Shown in pieces: positions 8,464 to 15,898 of a stretch of 64,000 nucleotides of DNA (position 1 is its first letter; every line of letters starts with the position of its first letter). The notes beneath the pieces were generated by a model. That model was not told the DNA's origin, made no database searches, and saw only the letters and a program-made list of their open reading frames with translations. Where the stretch lies: the NCBI GenBank assembly GCA_018713325.1, contig DVFJ01000005.1:1-64000 (forward strand), given 5' to 3'. Origin of the DNA: Candidatus Onthenecus intestinigallinarum. Its GTDB lineage: Bacteria > Bacillota > Clostridia > Christensenellales > Aristaeellaceae. A program made the translations under genes and the position numbers.

Positions 8464-9060
8464 ATGGCAGGCTATCGCAAGCCCGCGGGCCCGGCGCTGG
8501 GGCCGCGGGGAAAGTCGGACAAGAAGGCGGACAAGAAGGCGCGGCGGGACATCCCGCACGCGCTGGGCGTGGCGCTCTCGGCGGCGCTGCTGTGCGTGGC
8601 GCTGGTCACGGGCAACGCGCGGGCGCTGGCGCGCGCGGGGGAGAACGCGCAGGCGCTGTGGCCGCAGGTGGCGGCGTGCGCGCAGGAGCGTGCGGGCGAC
8701 GCGCTGAACCTGGCGCAGATCGCGGCGCGCTACGACGCGCTGAGCGGGGACGAGGTGCAGGCGCTGCGGGACGCCGCGCAGGCGCTGCAGGAGGCGCAGG
8801 GCGCGCAGGAGACGGCGGCGGCGTCGGACGCGCTGCAGACGCTGGTGTCGGACGCGTCGGTGCGGCTGATGGCCGCGGGCCTGAGCGAGGCGGACGAGCG
8901 CGCGCTCTCCTCGGTGATGGATGACTTTACCGAGAGCGGCAACATGCTGCGCCAGCGGGCGCGCCAGTATAACGGCGCGGCGCAGCAGGCGCTGGATGTG
9001 TATGCGCGCCTGCCCGCGCGGCTGGTGCTGCCCGCGCCGCAGGCGTATCCGGGCCTGTGA
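8464..9060 (+). CDS. Divergent LemA-like membrane protein
   Basis: This 198-aa protein has a basic N-terminus, one membrane segment (about 32-50) and a helical domain. The tail NMLRQRARQYNGAAQQALDVYARLPARLV follows the LemA pattern, in which an Arg-rich helix precedes YN..V..YN..I..FP. The second YN is VY here, and the N-terminal LemA motif is not clear, so the assignment is moderate. The next gene is a TPM-domain protein, and LemA-TPM pairs are a known arrangement. AGGAGG lies upstream, 13 nt after the telA-like stop, so it probably belongs to the same operon. Confidence 0.6.
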   Translation: MAGYRKPAGPALGPRGKSDKKADKKARRDIPHALGVALSAALLCVALVTGNARALARAGENAQALWPQVAACAQERAGDALNLAQIAARYDALSGDEVQALRDAAQALQEAQGAQETAAASDALQTLVSDASVRLMAAGLSEADERALSSVMDDFTESGNMLRQRARQYNGAAQQALDVYARLPARLVLPAPQAYPGL

Positions 9061-9101
9061 CGCGGCCCCTGATTCTGTCGATCGAAAGGACGTGGACGCC
9101 C

Positions 9102-10115
9102 ATGCCTCCGATGCGCTTCATGCGCTCCATCTGTACGTGTCTGCTGGCCCTGCTGCTCCTGCTGCCGCTGGACGCGCTGGCCGCCGTGCCCGACCGGCCG
9201 GCTGCGTTCGCCTATGCGGTGGATCTGGCCGGGGTGCTCTCCGCCCGGGAGGAGGAAGAGGTCGCCGCCTGGGGCGACGCGCTGGCGGATGCCACCGGCG
9301 CGTCGATGGTGCTGCTCACCGTCGACGGCTTGGACGGCATGGCCGCGCGCGACTATGCGTTTGACGTGCTCAACGGCTGGGGCATCGGCGACGCCAGCCG
9401 CGACGACGGCGTGCTGCTGCTGCTGGCCGTGGCCGACCGCGAGGTCGCCGTGGAGCCCGGCTCCGGGCTGGACAGCACGCTCACCGTCGCCGTCACGGAC
9501 GACCTGCTCGATCAGGTCGTGGACGACCTGGCCGCCGACCGCTTCGGCGAGGGCATGACGCGCCTGTATCAGCTGACCGCCGAATACCTCGCCGCCGCCG
9601 TGGGCAAGCGGCTGGATGTCTCCGGCGCTGCCGGATATGCCGGATATGACGGCTCCGGATATACCGGATATGCCGGCTATGACGCCCGCACCCCGTCCCG
9701 CACGTCGGATGGCATCGGCGTGTGGGGCGTCGTCTGGGGCGTGGTGGTGCTGTATGTGCTCGTGCGCGTGCTCTTCGGCCGCGGCGGCGCGCGCGGCGGC
9801 GGCTGTCTGAAGTGGATCTTCCTGGGCGGCCTGCTGGAGCGCTGGCGCAGACCGCCCCGTCCGAGGTTCGGCCCCCGTCCGCCGTTCGGCCCCCGTCCTC
9901 CTCGTCCGCCCCGTCCGCCGTTCAGCCCCCGTCCGCCGCGTCCGCCGCGTCCGCCGCGTTCGTCCGGCGGGTTTGGCGGGTTTGGCGGGTTTGGCGGGTT
10001 CGGCGGCGGCAGCTCCCGCGGCGGCGGCGGCGGCTCGCGCAGCTTTGGCGGCTTCCGTGGCGGGTTTGGCGGCGGCGGCTCCCGCGGCGGCGGCGGCGGC
10101 TCGCGCAAGTTCTGA
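9102..10115 (+). CDS. TPM-domain (DUF2207/YgcG-like) secreted membrane protein with Gly-rich tail
   Basis: I chose ATG 9102 (337 aa), with AAAGGA upstream; GTG 9057 is in frame but overlaps the previous stop. A signal peptide (ends ALA) precedes a TPM domain (about 30-165: AYAVDLAGVLS, GVLLLLAVADREVAVEPG) which is extracytoplasmic in known members. A Tyr/Gly repeat (GYAGYDGSGYTGYAGYD), one membrane helix (VWGVVWGVVVLYVLVRVLFG), a Pro/Arg stretch (PRPPFGPRPP repeats) and a Gly/Ser/Phe tail (GGFGGFGGFGG) follow. TPM proteins are often tied to membrane or photosystem protein turnover. The low-complexity tail is encoded by short DNA tandem repeats and may vary in length. Confidence 0.82.
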   Translation: MPPMRFMRSICTCLLALLLLLPLDALAAVPDRPAAFAYAVDLAGVLSAREEEEVAAWGDALADATGASMVLLTVDGLDGMAARDYAFDVLNGWGIGDASRDDGVLLLLAVADREVAVEPGSGLDSTLTVAVTDDLLDQVVDDLAADRFGEGMTRLYQLTAEYLAAAVGKRLDVSGAAGYAGYDGSGYTGYAGYDARTPSRTSDGIGVWGVVWGVVVLYVLVRVLFGRGGARGGGCLKWIFLGGLLERWRRPPRPRFGPRPPFGPRPPRPPRPPFSPRPPRPPRPPRSSGGFGGFGGFGGFGGGSSRGGGGGSRSFGGFRGGFGGGGSRGGGGGSRKF

Positions 10116-10180
10116 CCGCCCCCCGGACATCCTGAGAATCCCCTGAAATCTGCCCCCGCTTCCCGAAAGGAGAATGCCCC

Positions 10181-11731
10181 ATGCCCGCAGACAGGCGCGC
10201 CCCCCGTTCCGGCCTGACGCTCGGGGCCGTGCTGCGCATGGCCTTTGTGGCGCTGCTGCTTTCGATGCAGCTGCTCCTGCTCGTGGCGAGCGTGCGCCTG
10301 CTGCGCCAACACGCCGTCGCGCTGTATACGCTGCTGGAGCTGGGCTGCTCCGTGGCCATCGTCGCGCTCGTCTCCGAGCACGAGGACGCCGCCTACCGCT
10401 ATGCCTGGGTCGTGTGCGTGCTGCTGCTGGGCGTGTTCGGCCTGGTGCTCTACCTGCTCTGGGGCCGCGGCACGCGCCGCAACCGCCTCAGCCGCCGCAT
10501 CCGCGAGGTCTTCGGCCGCCGGCGCGAGGTGCTCGTGCCGCCTCCAGGCGTCGCCGAGCGCCTCGAGGCCGGCTTCCCGGACGCCCAGCGCCTGAGCGGC
10601 TATCTCGCCCGCGAGGGCTTCCCCGCCTATGACGCCACCTGCGCGCGCTACTTCCCCCTGGGCGAGCAGATGTTCGACGCGCTGTGCGAGGACCTGGAGC
10701 GCGCGCAGCGGTTCATCTATCTGGAGTTCTTCATGGTCTTCGAGGGGCAGGTCTACGAGCGCCTGCTGGACATCCTCGCCCGCAAGGCCGCCCAGGGCCT
10801 GGACGTGCGCCTCATCTACGACGACCTGGGCTCCATCGTCACGACCTCGCGGCCGTTCCTGGAGCGGCTGGAGCGCGCCGGGGTGCGCGTGGTGATCTTC
10901 AATCCCGTGCACCGCTACGTGCACCAGCTCTACCTCAACTACCGCGACCACCGCAAGATCGCGTCCATCGACGGGCAGGTGTGCTATACCGGCGGCGTGA
11001 ACATCGGCGACGAGTACGCGAACCTGTACCCCAAGCACGGCCACTGGAAGGACACGGCCGTGCGGCTCGAGGGCGCGGGCGCGTACAGCCTGACGGTCTT
11101 CTTTTTGCAGATGTGGCAGGCCTGCACCGGCGAGGAGCCCGACTTTGCCGCCTGCCGTCCGTCCCCGTGCGCGGCGGGCGAGGGCTACGTGCAGCCCTAT
11201 GAGGACGGCCCCTACAACAACCCGAACAACACCGCCGAGAACGTCTACCGCCAGCTCATCGGCGGCGCGCGCCGCAGCGTGTACATCACCACGCCCTACC
11301 TCGTGCTGGATGAGACGCTCTTCTCCGACCTGTGCATGGCCGCCCGCAGCGGCGTGGATGTGCGCATCGTCATCCCCGGCATCCCCGATCACTGGTATGT
11401 CCAGCAGGTCAGCCTGTCGTTCGCCGGGCCGCTGCTGCAAAGCGGCGTGCGCATCTACCGCTACACGCCCGGCTTCATCCACGCCAAGCTGTGCGTCGCC
11501 GACGGCCAGCGCGCCACCGTCGGCACCGTCAATCTGGACTACCGCTCCTTCTACCTGCACTACGAGGACGGCGTGCTCTTCACCGGCGGCCCCGTGCCCG
11601 GCGCGGTCGAGGCCGACATCCTGCAGACCCTCTCCCGCTGCGAAGAGCTGCGCTACGACGCCTGGCGCCGCCGCCCCGCGCTGCAAAAGGCCGTGCAGCC
11701 CCTGCTGCGCATCTTCGCCCCCATGATGTGA
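10181..11731 (+). CDS. cls: Cardiolipin synthase (phospholipase D family)
   Basis: This 516-aa protein makes cardiolipin from phosphatidylglycerol at the membrane. Three hydrophobic segments lie in the first 90 residues. The two HKD motifs of the PLD superfamily are intact: HRKIASIDG (H257) and HAKLCVADG (H434), each followed by the usual GG/N segment (GGVNIGDEY, GTVNLDYRS). Length matches bacterial Cls (about 480-520 aa). AAAGGAG lies 8 nt before the ATG. It follows the LemA/TPM group on the same strand with a 65-nt gap. Confidence 0.93.
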   Translation: MPADRRAPRSGLTLGAVLRMAFVALLLSMQLLLLVASVRLLRQHAVALYTLLELGCSVAIVALVSEHEDAAYRYAWVVCVLLLGVFGLVLYLLWGRGTRRNRLSRRIREVFGRRREVLVPPPGVAERLEAGFPDAQRLSGYLAREGFPAYDATCARYFPLGEQMFDALCEDLERAQRFIYLEFFMVFEGQVYERLLDILARKAAQGLDVRLIYDDLGSIVTTSRPFLERLERAGVRVVIFNPVHRYVHQLYLNYRDHRKIASIDGQVCYTGGVNIGDEYANLYPKHGHWKDTAVRLEGAGAYSLTVFFLQMWQACTGEEPDFAACRPSPCAAGEGYVQPYEDGPYNNPNNTAENVYRQLIGGARRSVYITTPYLVLDETLFSDLCMAARSGVDVRIVIPGIPDHWYVQQVSLSFAGPLLQSGVRIYRYTPGFIHAKLCVADGQRATVGTVNLDYRSFYLHYEDGVLFTGGPVPGAVEADILQTLSRCEELRYDAWRRRPALQKAVQPLLRIFAPMM

Positions 11732-12244
11732 CCCGGGGGCTCTGCCCCCGGGCCCCCCGGCAGGGGGACAGTGTCGTCCTGCCGCCTCAATCTTCGCGGA
11801 CGGTCGGCGCTTCGCGCCTCCCTCGGGCGCTGCCGCGCCCGCCGCTCGTTTCGGCGGCCTCGTCCGGGTCGCTTTGCCCCTTCGGGGCAATCGGCCCACC
11901 GGGCCGCCGCTTCCCTTCCGAGCCCTGCACCCCGCCGCCAAGGGCCTGCGCTTCGCTGGGCCCTTGTTTTGACGCTTCCTGGTGCAGGGAAAAAGGGCCG
12001 TGCATTGCACGGCCCTTTTGGCGCGGGGGTGTCGGGGGCGGGCATGTGTCCCGCCGCCTCAATCGTCGCGGGCGGTCAGCGCGTTGCGCTGTCCTCGGGC
12101 GCTGCCGCGCCCGCCGCTCGTTTCGGCGGCCTCGTCCGGGTCGCTTTGCCCCTTCGGGGCAATCGGCCCACCGGGCCGCCGCTCCCCTCCCGAGCCCCCG
12201 ACCGGGGTCCGGGGCAGCGCCCCGGGGGTCCCTGCCGGGGGGCG
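11732..12244. repeat. Composite intergenic repeat block, two module-E copies
   Basis: No gene is supported here. Directly after the cls stop come a GGGGGCNNNGCCCCC hairpin, a CAGGGGGACAGTGTC module, a long module E (about 11783-11926), a GGGCCTGCGCTTCGCTGGGCCC hairpin, a terminator hairpin and a second module E (12047-12197). The second copy is nearly identical to one at 44693-44842. A GGGGCAGCGCCCC hairpin ends at the leuA stop. Confidence 0.85.
11995..12015. terminator. Bidirectional terminator hairpin (module D)
   Basis: GGGCCGTGC-ATT-GCACGGCCC has a perfect 9-bp stem, with AAAAA before and TTTT after, so it can stop transcription from either strand between convergent cls and leuA. Confidence 0.75.
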
Positions 12245-13939
12245 TTACTTACCCATGCCCGCGCGGATGGCGCGGTTGATGGCGGAGAGGATGCCCTTGA
12301 CGGAGGCGAAGTTGATGTTGTGCTCGGTGCCCACGCCCCAGAAGCGGCGGCCGCCGGGGGCGCGCAGCTCGATGTAGGCGACGGCCTTGGAGTCCGCGCC
12401 CTGGGAGATGGCGTGCTCGCTGTAGCTGAGGAAGGTGTAGCCGTCGATGCCGGCCAGGTGGAGCGCGCCGAAGAAGGCGTCGATGGGGCCGTTGCCGCGG
12501 CTCTCGAGCTGGATGAAGTCATCGCCGGCGCACAGCACGCCGGAGAAGTGGGTGACGTTGGCGGAGGCGCCGGCGACGGCCTCCTCGTAGAACTTGGCGC
12601 GGGAGAGGGCGTAGGGCGCGGCGATGTCGAGGAATTCCTCGTCGAACAGGGCCTTGACCTCGTCGGCCTCGAGCTCGCGGCCGGTGCGGTCGCAGGCGGC
12701 CTGCACGACCGCGCCGAACTCGGGGTGCATGCCCTTGGGCAGGTGATAGCCGAAGTTGTGGTCCATCACGAAGGCCGCGCCGCCCTTGCCGGACTGGCTG
12801 TTGATGCGGATGATGGGCTCGTACTCGCGGCCGACGTCGGCGGGGTCGATGGGCAGGTAGGGGATCTCCCAATAGGGGCTGCCGGACTGGCGCATGTACT
12901 CGTGGCCCTTGTTGATGGCGTCCTGATGCGAGCCGGAGAAGGCGGTAAAGGCGAGCTTGCCGGCGTAGGGGGTGCGCTCGGGGACCTTCATGCGCGTGCA
13001 GCGCTCGTAGACCTCGCGCACGGCGTCGATGTGGGAGAAGTCGAGCTTGGGGTCGACGCCCTGGGTGTAGAGGTTGAGCGCGACGGTGACCAGGTCGAGG
13101 TTGCCGGTGCGCTCGCCGTTGCCAAAGAGGGTGCCCTCGACGCGCTCTGCGCCGGCGAGCATGGCCAGCTCCGCGCCGGCGACGCCGGTGCCGCGGTCGT
13201 TGTGGGGGTGGATGGAGATGATGGCGCTTTCCCGGGCGGGCAGATGGCGGATGAAGTACTCGACCTGATCGGCGTAGGTGTTGGGCGTGCACATCTCCAC
13301 GGTGTTGGGCAGGTTGAGGATGATGGGATCCTCGGGCGTGGCGCCGACGGCCTCGACGACGGCCTGGCAGATGTCCACGGCGAAGTCGGGCTCAGTGCCG
13401 GAGAAGGATTCGGGGCTGTACTCGAGGCGGAAGCGGGTGCCGGAGTCGTCCTCGTCGATGAGCTGGCGGATGAGGCGCGCGCCGGCGACGGCGATGTCGA
13501 TGATGCCCTGGCGGTCCTTCTTGAAGACGACCTTGCGCTGCAGGGCGGAGGTGGAGTTGTAGAAGTGGACGATGACGTTCTTCGCGCCGCGCACGGCCTC
13601 GAACGTGCGGCGGATGAGGTGTTCGCGGGCCTGCACGAGCACCTGGATGGTCACGTCGTCCGGGATGTGGCCGCCGTCGATGAGCTCGCGCAGGATCTCG
13701 TACTCGGTCTCGGACGCGGAGGGGAAGCCGACCTCGATCTCCTTGAAGCCGACCTGCACCAGCAGCTTGAAGAAGTCGAGCTTCTCCTGCAGGTTCATGG
13801 GCGTGACGAGCGCCTGGTTGCCGTCGCGCAGGTCCACGGAGCACCAGATGGGGGCGCGCTCGAGGGTGCGGGAGGGCCACTGGCGGTCGGGCAGGTCGAT
13901 CTGCTGAAAGGGGATGTACTTGTGGAAGCCCTGGTTCAT
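12245..13939 (-). CDS. leuA: 2-isopropylmalate synthase, long form
   Basis: This 564-aa enzyme condenses acetyl-CoA and 2-ketoisovalerate, the first committed step of leucine synthesis. The N-terminal HMGL-like barrel shows SVDLRDGNQAL and the HPHNDRGTG metal-site motif. A C-terminal regulatory domain (GNGPIDAFFGAL, EHAISQGADSKAVAYIEL) would bind leucine. Length and the PFQQIDLPDRQWPS start fit the long LeuA type. I moved the start to ATG 13939, with GAAAGGAG upstream; the 581-aa ORF is over-extended. A Leu T-box leader with its own terminator lies directly upstream. Confidence 0.95.
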   Translation of the reverse strand: MNQGFHKYIPFQQIDLPDRQWPSRTLERAPIWCSVDLRDGNQALVTPMNLQEKLDFFKLLVQVGFKEIEVGFPSASETEYEILRELIDGGHIPDDVTIQVLVQAREHLIRRTFEAVRGAKNVIVHFYNSTSALQRKVVFKKDRQGIIDIAVAGARLIRQLIDEDDSGTRFRLEYSPESFSGTEPDFAVDICQAVVEAVGATPEDPIILNLPNTVEMCTPNTYADQVEYFIRHLPARESAIISIHPHNDRGTGVAGAELAMLAGAERVEGTLFGNGERTGNLDLVTVALNLYTQGVDPKLDFSHIDAVREVYERCTRMKVPERTPYAGKLAFTAFSGSHQDAINKGHEYMRQSGSPYWEIPYLPIDPADVGREYEPIIRINSQSGKGGAAFVMDHNFGYHLPKGMHPEFGAVVQAACDRTGRELEADEVKALFDEEFLDIAAPYALSRAKFYEEAVAGASANVTHFSGVLCAGDDFIQLESRGNGPIDAFFGALHLAGIDGYTFLSYSEHAISQGADSKAVAYIELRAPGGRRFWGVGTEHNINFASVKGILSAINRAIRAGMGK

Positions 13940-13984
13940 GGTGAAAACGCTCCTTTCGATCCAGACGTGGGGGAGGGGATCGGG

Positions 13985-14280
13985 GCGCAAAAAAGGCGCC
14001 CCCCTGCAAGGGGCGCCGGAAATGGCGCGGTACCACCCTTTTTCGGCCGGGCCCTTGCGGGCGCGGCCCTCTGCGGCCCTCCGTCAAGGGCCTGTCCTTA
14101 ACGCGGACGCGCGGCCCGCACTCCGCGCCGCGGCGCATCGCACGGGCGACTCCGGGGTGAGTGCGGCATCGGGCGCCCCGACCGCCTTGCACCAAACGGC
14201 GGCTCTCTTCGCGCGGGCGCGCGGGCCATGTCCCCTTCATCGTCTTTGGGTTGAGGTCTTGGGGTTCACGAAATAGGAAT
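13985..14280 (-). promoter_or_regulatory. T-box riboswitch, leucine (CUC specifier)
   Basis: Read on the minus strand, the leader holds GAAGAGAGCCGCCG (AGAGA-type stem I motif), a specifier region GCA-CTC-ACCCCGGAGTC and the T-box core AAGGGTGGTACCGCG (14041-14027), which pairs with uncharged tRNA. A terminator follows. The aligned specifier codon is CTC (14161-14159), which is Leu and fits the leuA target. Uncharged tRNA-Leu would favour the antiterminator and leuA transcription. Confidence 0.92.
13989..14017 (-). terminator. T-box regulated terminator before leuA
   Basis: The minus strand shows GGCGCCCCTTGCAGGGGGGCGCC followed by TTTTTT. It starts 9 nt after the T-box core, the expected place for the terminator competing with the antiterminator. 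Confidence 0.88.
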
Positions 14281-14287
14281 TGGGGAC

Positions 14288-14317
14288 ATTATACCCCGCA
14301 TTGCGCGCGCTTGTCAA
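14288..14317 (-). promoter_or_regulatory. Consensus promoter for leuA
   Basis: The minus strand has TTGACA, an 18-bp spacer and TATAAT, a full sigma-A consensus. The -35 box overlaps the stop codon of the upstream secreted-protein gene (14314-14316). Transcription would start near 14281, at the beginning of the T-box leader. Confidence 0.9.
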
Positions 14318-15642
14318 CCGTTATTTGCTTCGGAGGGCGTGGCGGGGTTCTGGGTCGGCTCCGCGGAGGGCGCAGGCGTGGGCTCGGGCGTGTGCTCGGG
14401 CTCGGGCGTGTGCTCGGGTTCGGGCGTGTGCTCGGGCGCGGGCGTGTGCTCAGGCTCGGGCGTGGCGTCGGGTTCGGGCGTGGCGTCGGGCTCGGGCGTG
14501 TGCTCAGGCGCAGGCGTGGCGTCGGGCGTGTGCTCGGGCCGCGGGGAGGGGGTGGGCGCGAGCGTGTGCACGGGCACGCTGGCGGTGATGCCGGGCACGG
14601 GCGTGGCGGGCGGGGTAGCGGTGGGCGCGGGCGTGGCGGTGGTGGCGCCCAGCGGGATGATCTCGCCGTCGCGCAGCTGCGCGCCCTGGATGGAGACGCG
14701 CTGGCCGGACGCCTCGTCGACGATGCGCAGGGCGGCGCCGGGGCGCTCGCCGGTATCGGGCACGTTGCCGGCGGTCAGCTGGCCCGCGACGGACACGCTG
14801 GCGCCGGCCTGCGCGCTCATGACGACGAGGCTGTCGCCGCCGAAGTCCTCGCCGCCCGCGCCGCTGACGCTGCCGCTGAGGGCGACGCTGGCGCTGCCGG
14901 ACAGGCCCACGATCTGCACGCCGCTGCCGCCGACGCGGCCCTCGCCGCCGCGGGCGACGCCGGCGAGCACGGCGCTGGCCTCGCCGCCGAAGGAATAGAG
15001 GTTGATGGCGTTGCCGCCGATGCCCAGGCCGGAGCCGCCGGAGACCTCGCCGCTGACGACGACGGTGCTGTCGCCGGCGAGGTTTTCCAGCTGCAGGCCG
15101 GAGCCGCCGTCGCCGTCGCCGCCGCCGCCCTGCAGCGCGCCGTAGACGGCCACGTGTACGTCGCCGCCCTCTGCGCGCACGCACACGGCGGACGCGCCCG
15201 CGCCGCCCTGCACGCTGGCGCCGCGCTCGACGGTCAGGCTGCCGTTGCCCTCGAAGGAGACGGCGGTCTGGCCGGACGCGCCGCGCACGAACGTGTCGCC
15301 GGTGAGGTCGACGTAGGATTCGCCGCTGACGCGCAGGCCGCCGGAGAGGGTCAGGCCGTCGAAGGCGACGTCGGCGTCGTCGAGCTGCAGGCCCTTGATC
15401 TCGGCGGAGCCGCCCTGCGCGGGGCGCAGCACGATGCGCCGGGGCGCGGACAGCGGCGCGGCGCCGGCGACGATGACGCCGGAGAGCTCGAGCACGTCGC
15501 CGTCCTGTGCGGCGTCGGCGGCGGCGAGCAGGCCGTCATAGGTGGTGATCGCCTCGGCCAGCGCGGCCGCGGGCGTGAGCGAAAGGCATAGCGCCAGCGC
15601 CAGCGCGCAGCGCCGCAGGGCGTGGGATAACGCATATTTCAT
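14314..15642 (-). CDS. Secreted Gly-rich protein with Pro/Glu/Thr repeat tail
   Basis: I do not recognise a named family. The start at ATG 15642 has GAGGAGGA upstream and gives 442 aa. A signal peptide (about 1-26, ending ALA) leads into a region with repeated Gly/Ser/Val beta-strand-like units (for example VSGEVSGGSGLGIGGNAINL), resembling parallel beta-helix or autotransporter-like surface proteins. The last 100 residues are repeats of PEHTPEP/PDATPEP, an extended wall-spanning or stalk-like segment. No LPXTG motif or membrane anchor is present. It is probably exported and cell-surface associated or released. Confidence 0.7.
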   Translation of the reverse strand: MKYALSHALRRCALALALCLSLTPAAALAEAITTYDGLLAAADAAQDGDVLELSGVIVAGAAPLSAPRRIVLRPAQGGSAEIKGLQLDDADVAFDGLTLSGGLRVSGESYVDLTGDTFVRGASGQTAVSFEGNGSLTVERGASVQGGAGASAVCVRAEGGDVHVAVYGALQGGGGDGDGGSGLQLENLAGDSTVVVSGEVSGGSGLGIGGNAINLYSFGGEASAVLAGVARGGEGRVGGSGVQIVGLSGSASVALSGSVSGAGGEDFGGDSLVVMSAQAGASVSVAGQLTAGNVPDTGERPGAALRIVDEASGQRVSIQGAQLRDGEIIPLGATTATPAPTATPPATPVPGITASVPVHTLAPTPSPRPEHTPDATPAPEHTPEPDATPEPDATPEPEHTPAPEHTPEPEHTPEPEHTPEPTPAPSAEPTQNPATPSEANNG

Positions 15643-15712
15643 GGAGAGTCCTCCTCTTGCGCGAGGGAATGCGCGGGATCTTGCGCCGCATGGGGCGCGG
15701 GTTAACCCTATT

Positions 15713-15740
15713 ATTATACCATAACCGCGGAATTTGTAAA
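15713..15740 (-). promoter_or_regulatory. Promoter of the secreted-protein gene
   Basis: The minus strand has TTTACA, a 16-bp spacer and TATAAT, about 70 nt before the start at 15642. Confidence 0.7.
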
Positions 15741-15757
15741 GCGCGCGGGCGCGCCGC

Positions 15758-15786
15758 TTGAAACCCGGGCGCAAAGCTGGTACAAT
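15758..15786 (+). promoter_or_regulatory. Promoter of fbp
   Basis: TTGAAA and TACAAT are 17 bp apart. The predicted leader of about 105 nt contains an A-rich stretch and a GCCGCC-CGAG-GGCGGC hairpin (about 15868-15883), ending just before the ribosome binding site. Confidence 0.7.
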
Positions 15787-15898
15787 AACAGGGGCGTCCC
15801 CTTGTCAATAAGACGAAGAAGCGGGCGCTCTGGTTTCATGGTTTGCACAAAAAATCCAAAAAAAAATGCCGCCCGAGGGCGGCGAGGGGGGCGTGCGC

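Noticed and set aside
9842-10110. Pro/Gly repeat region as a CRISPR array
   Set aside because: The repeats are short, contiguous and in frame inside the TPM gene; there are no unique spacers.
11783-12197. Module E as a coding gene or small ORF
   Set aside because: All frames give low-complexity peptides shared between copies, without start signals; the palindromic structure argues for a DNA/RNA element.
12245-14101. Plus-strand ORF rich in Gly/Val/Asp opposite leuA
   Set aside because: It is the complement of the leuA codons and runs into the T-box leader; the leuA protein and regulation are unambiguous.
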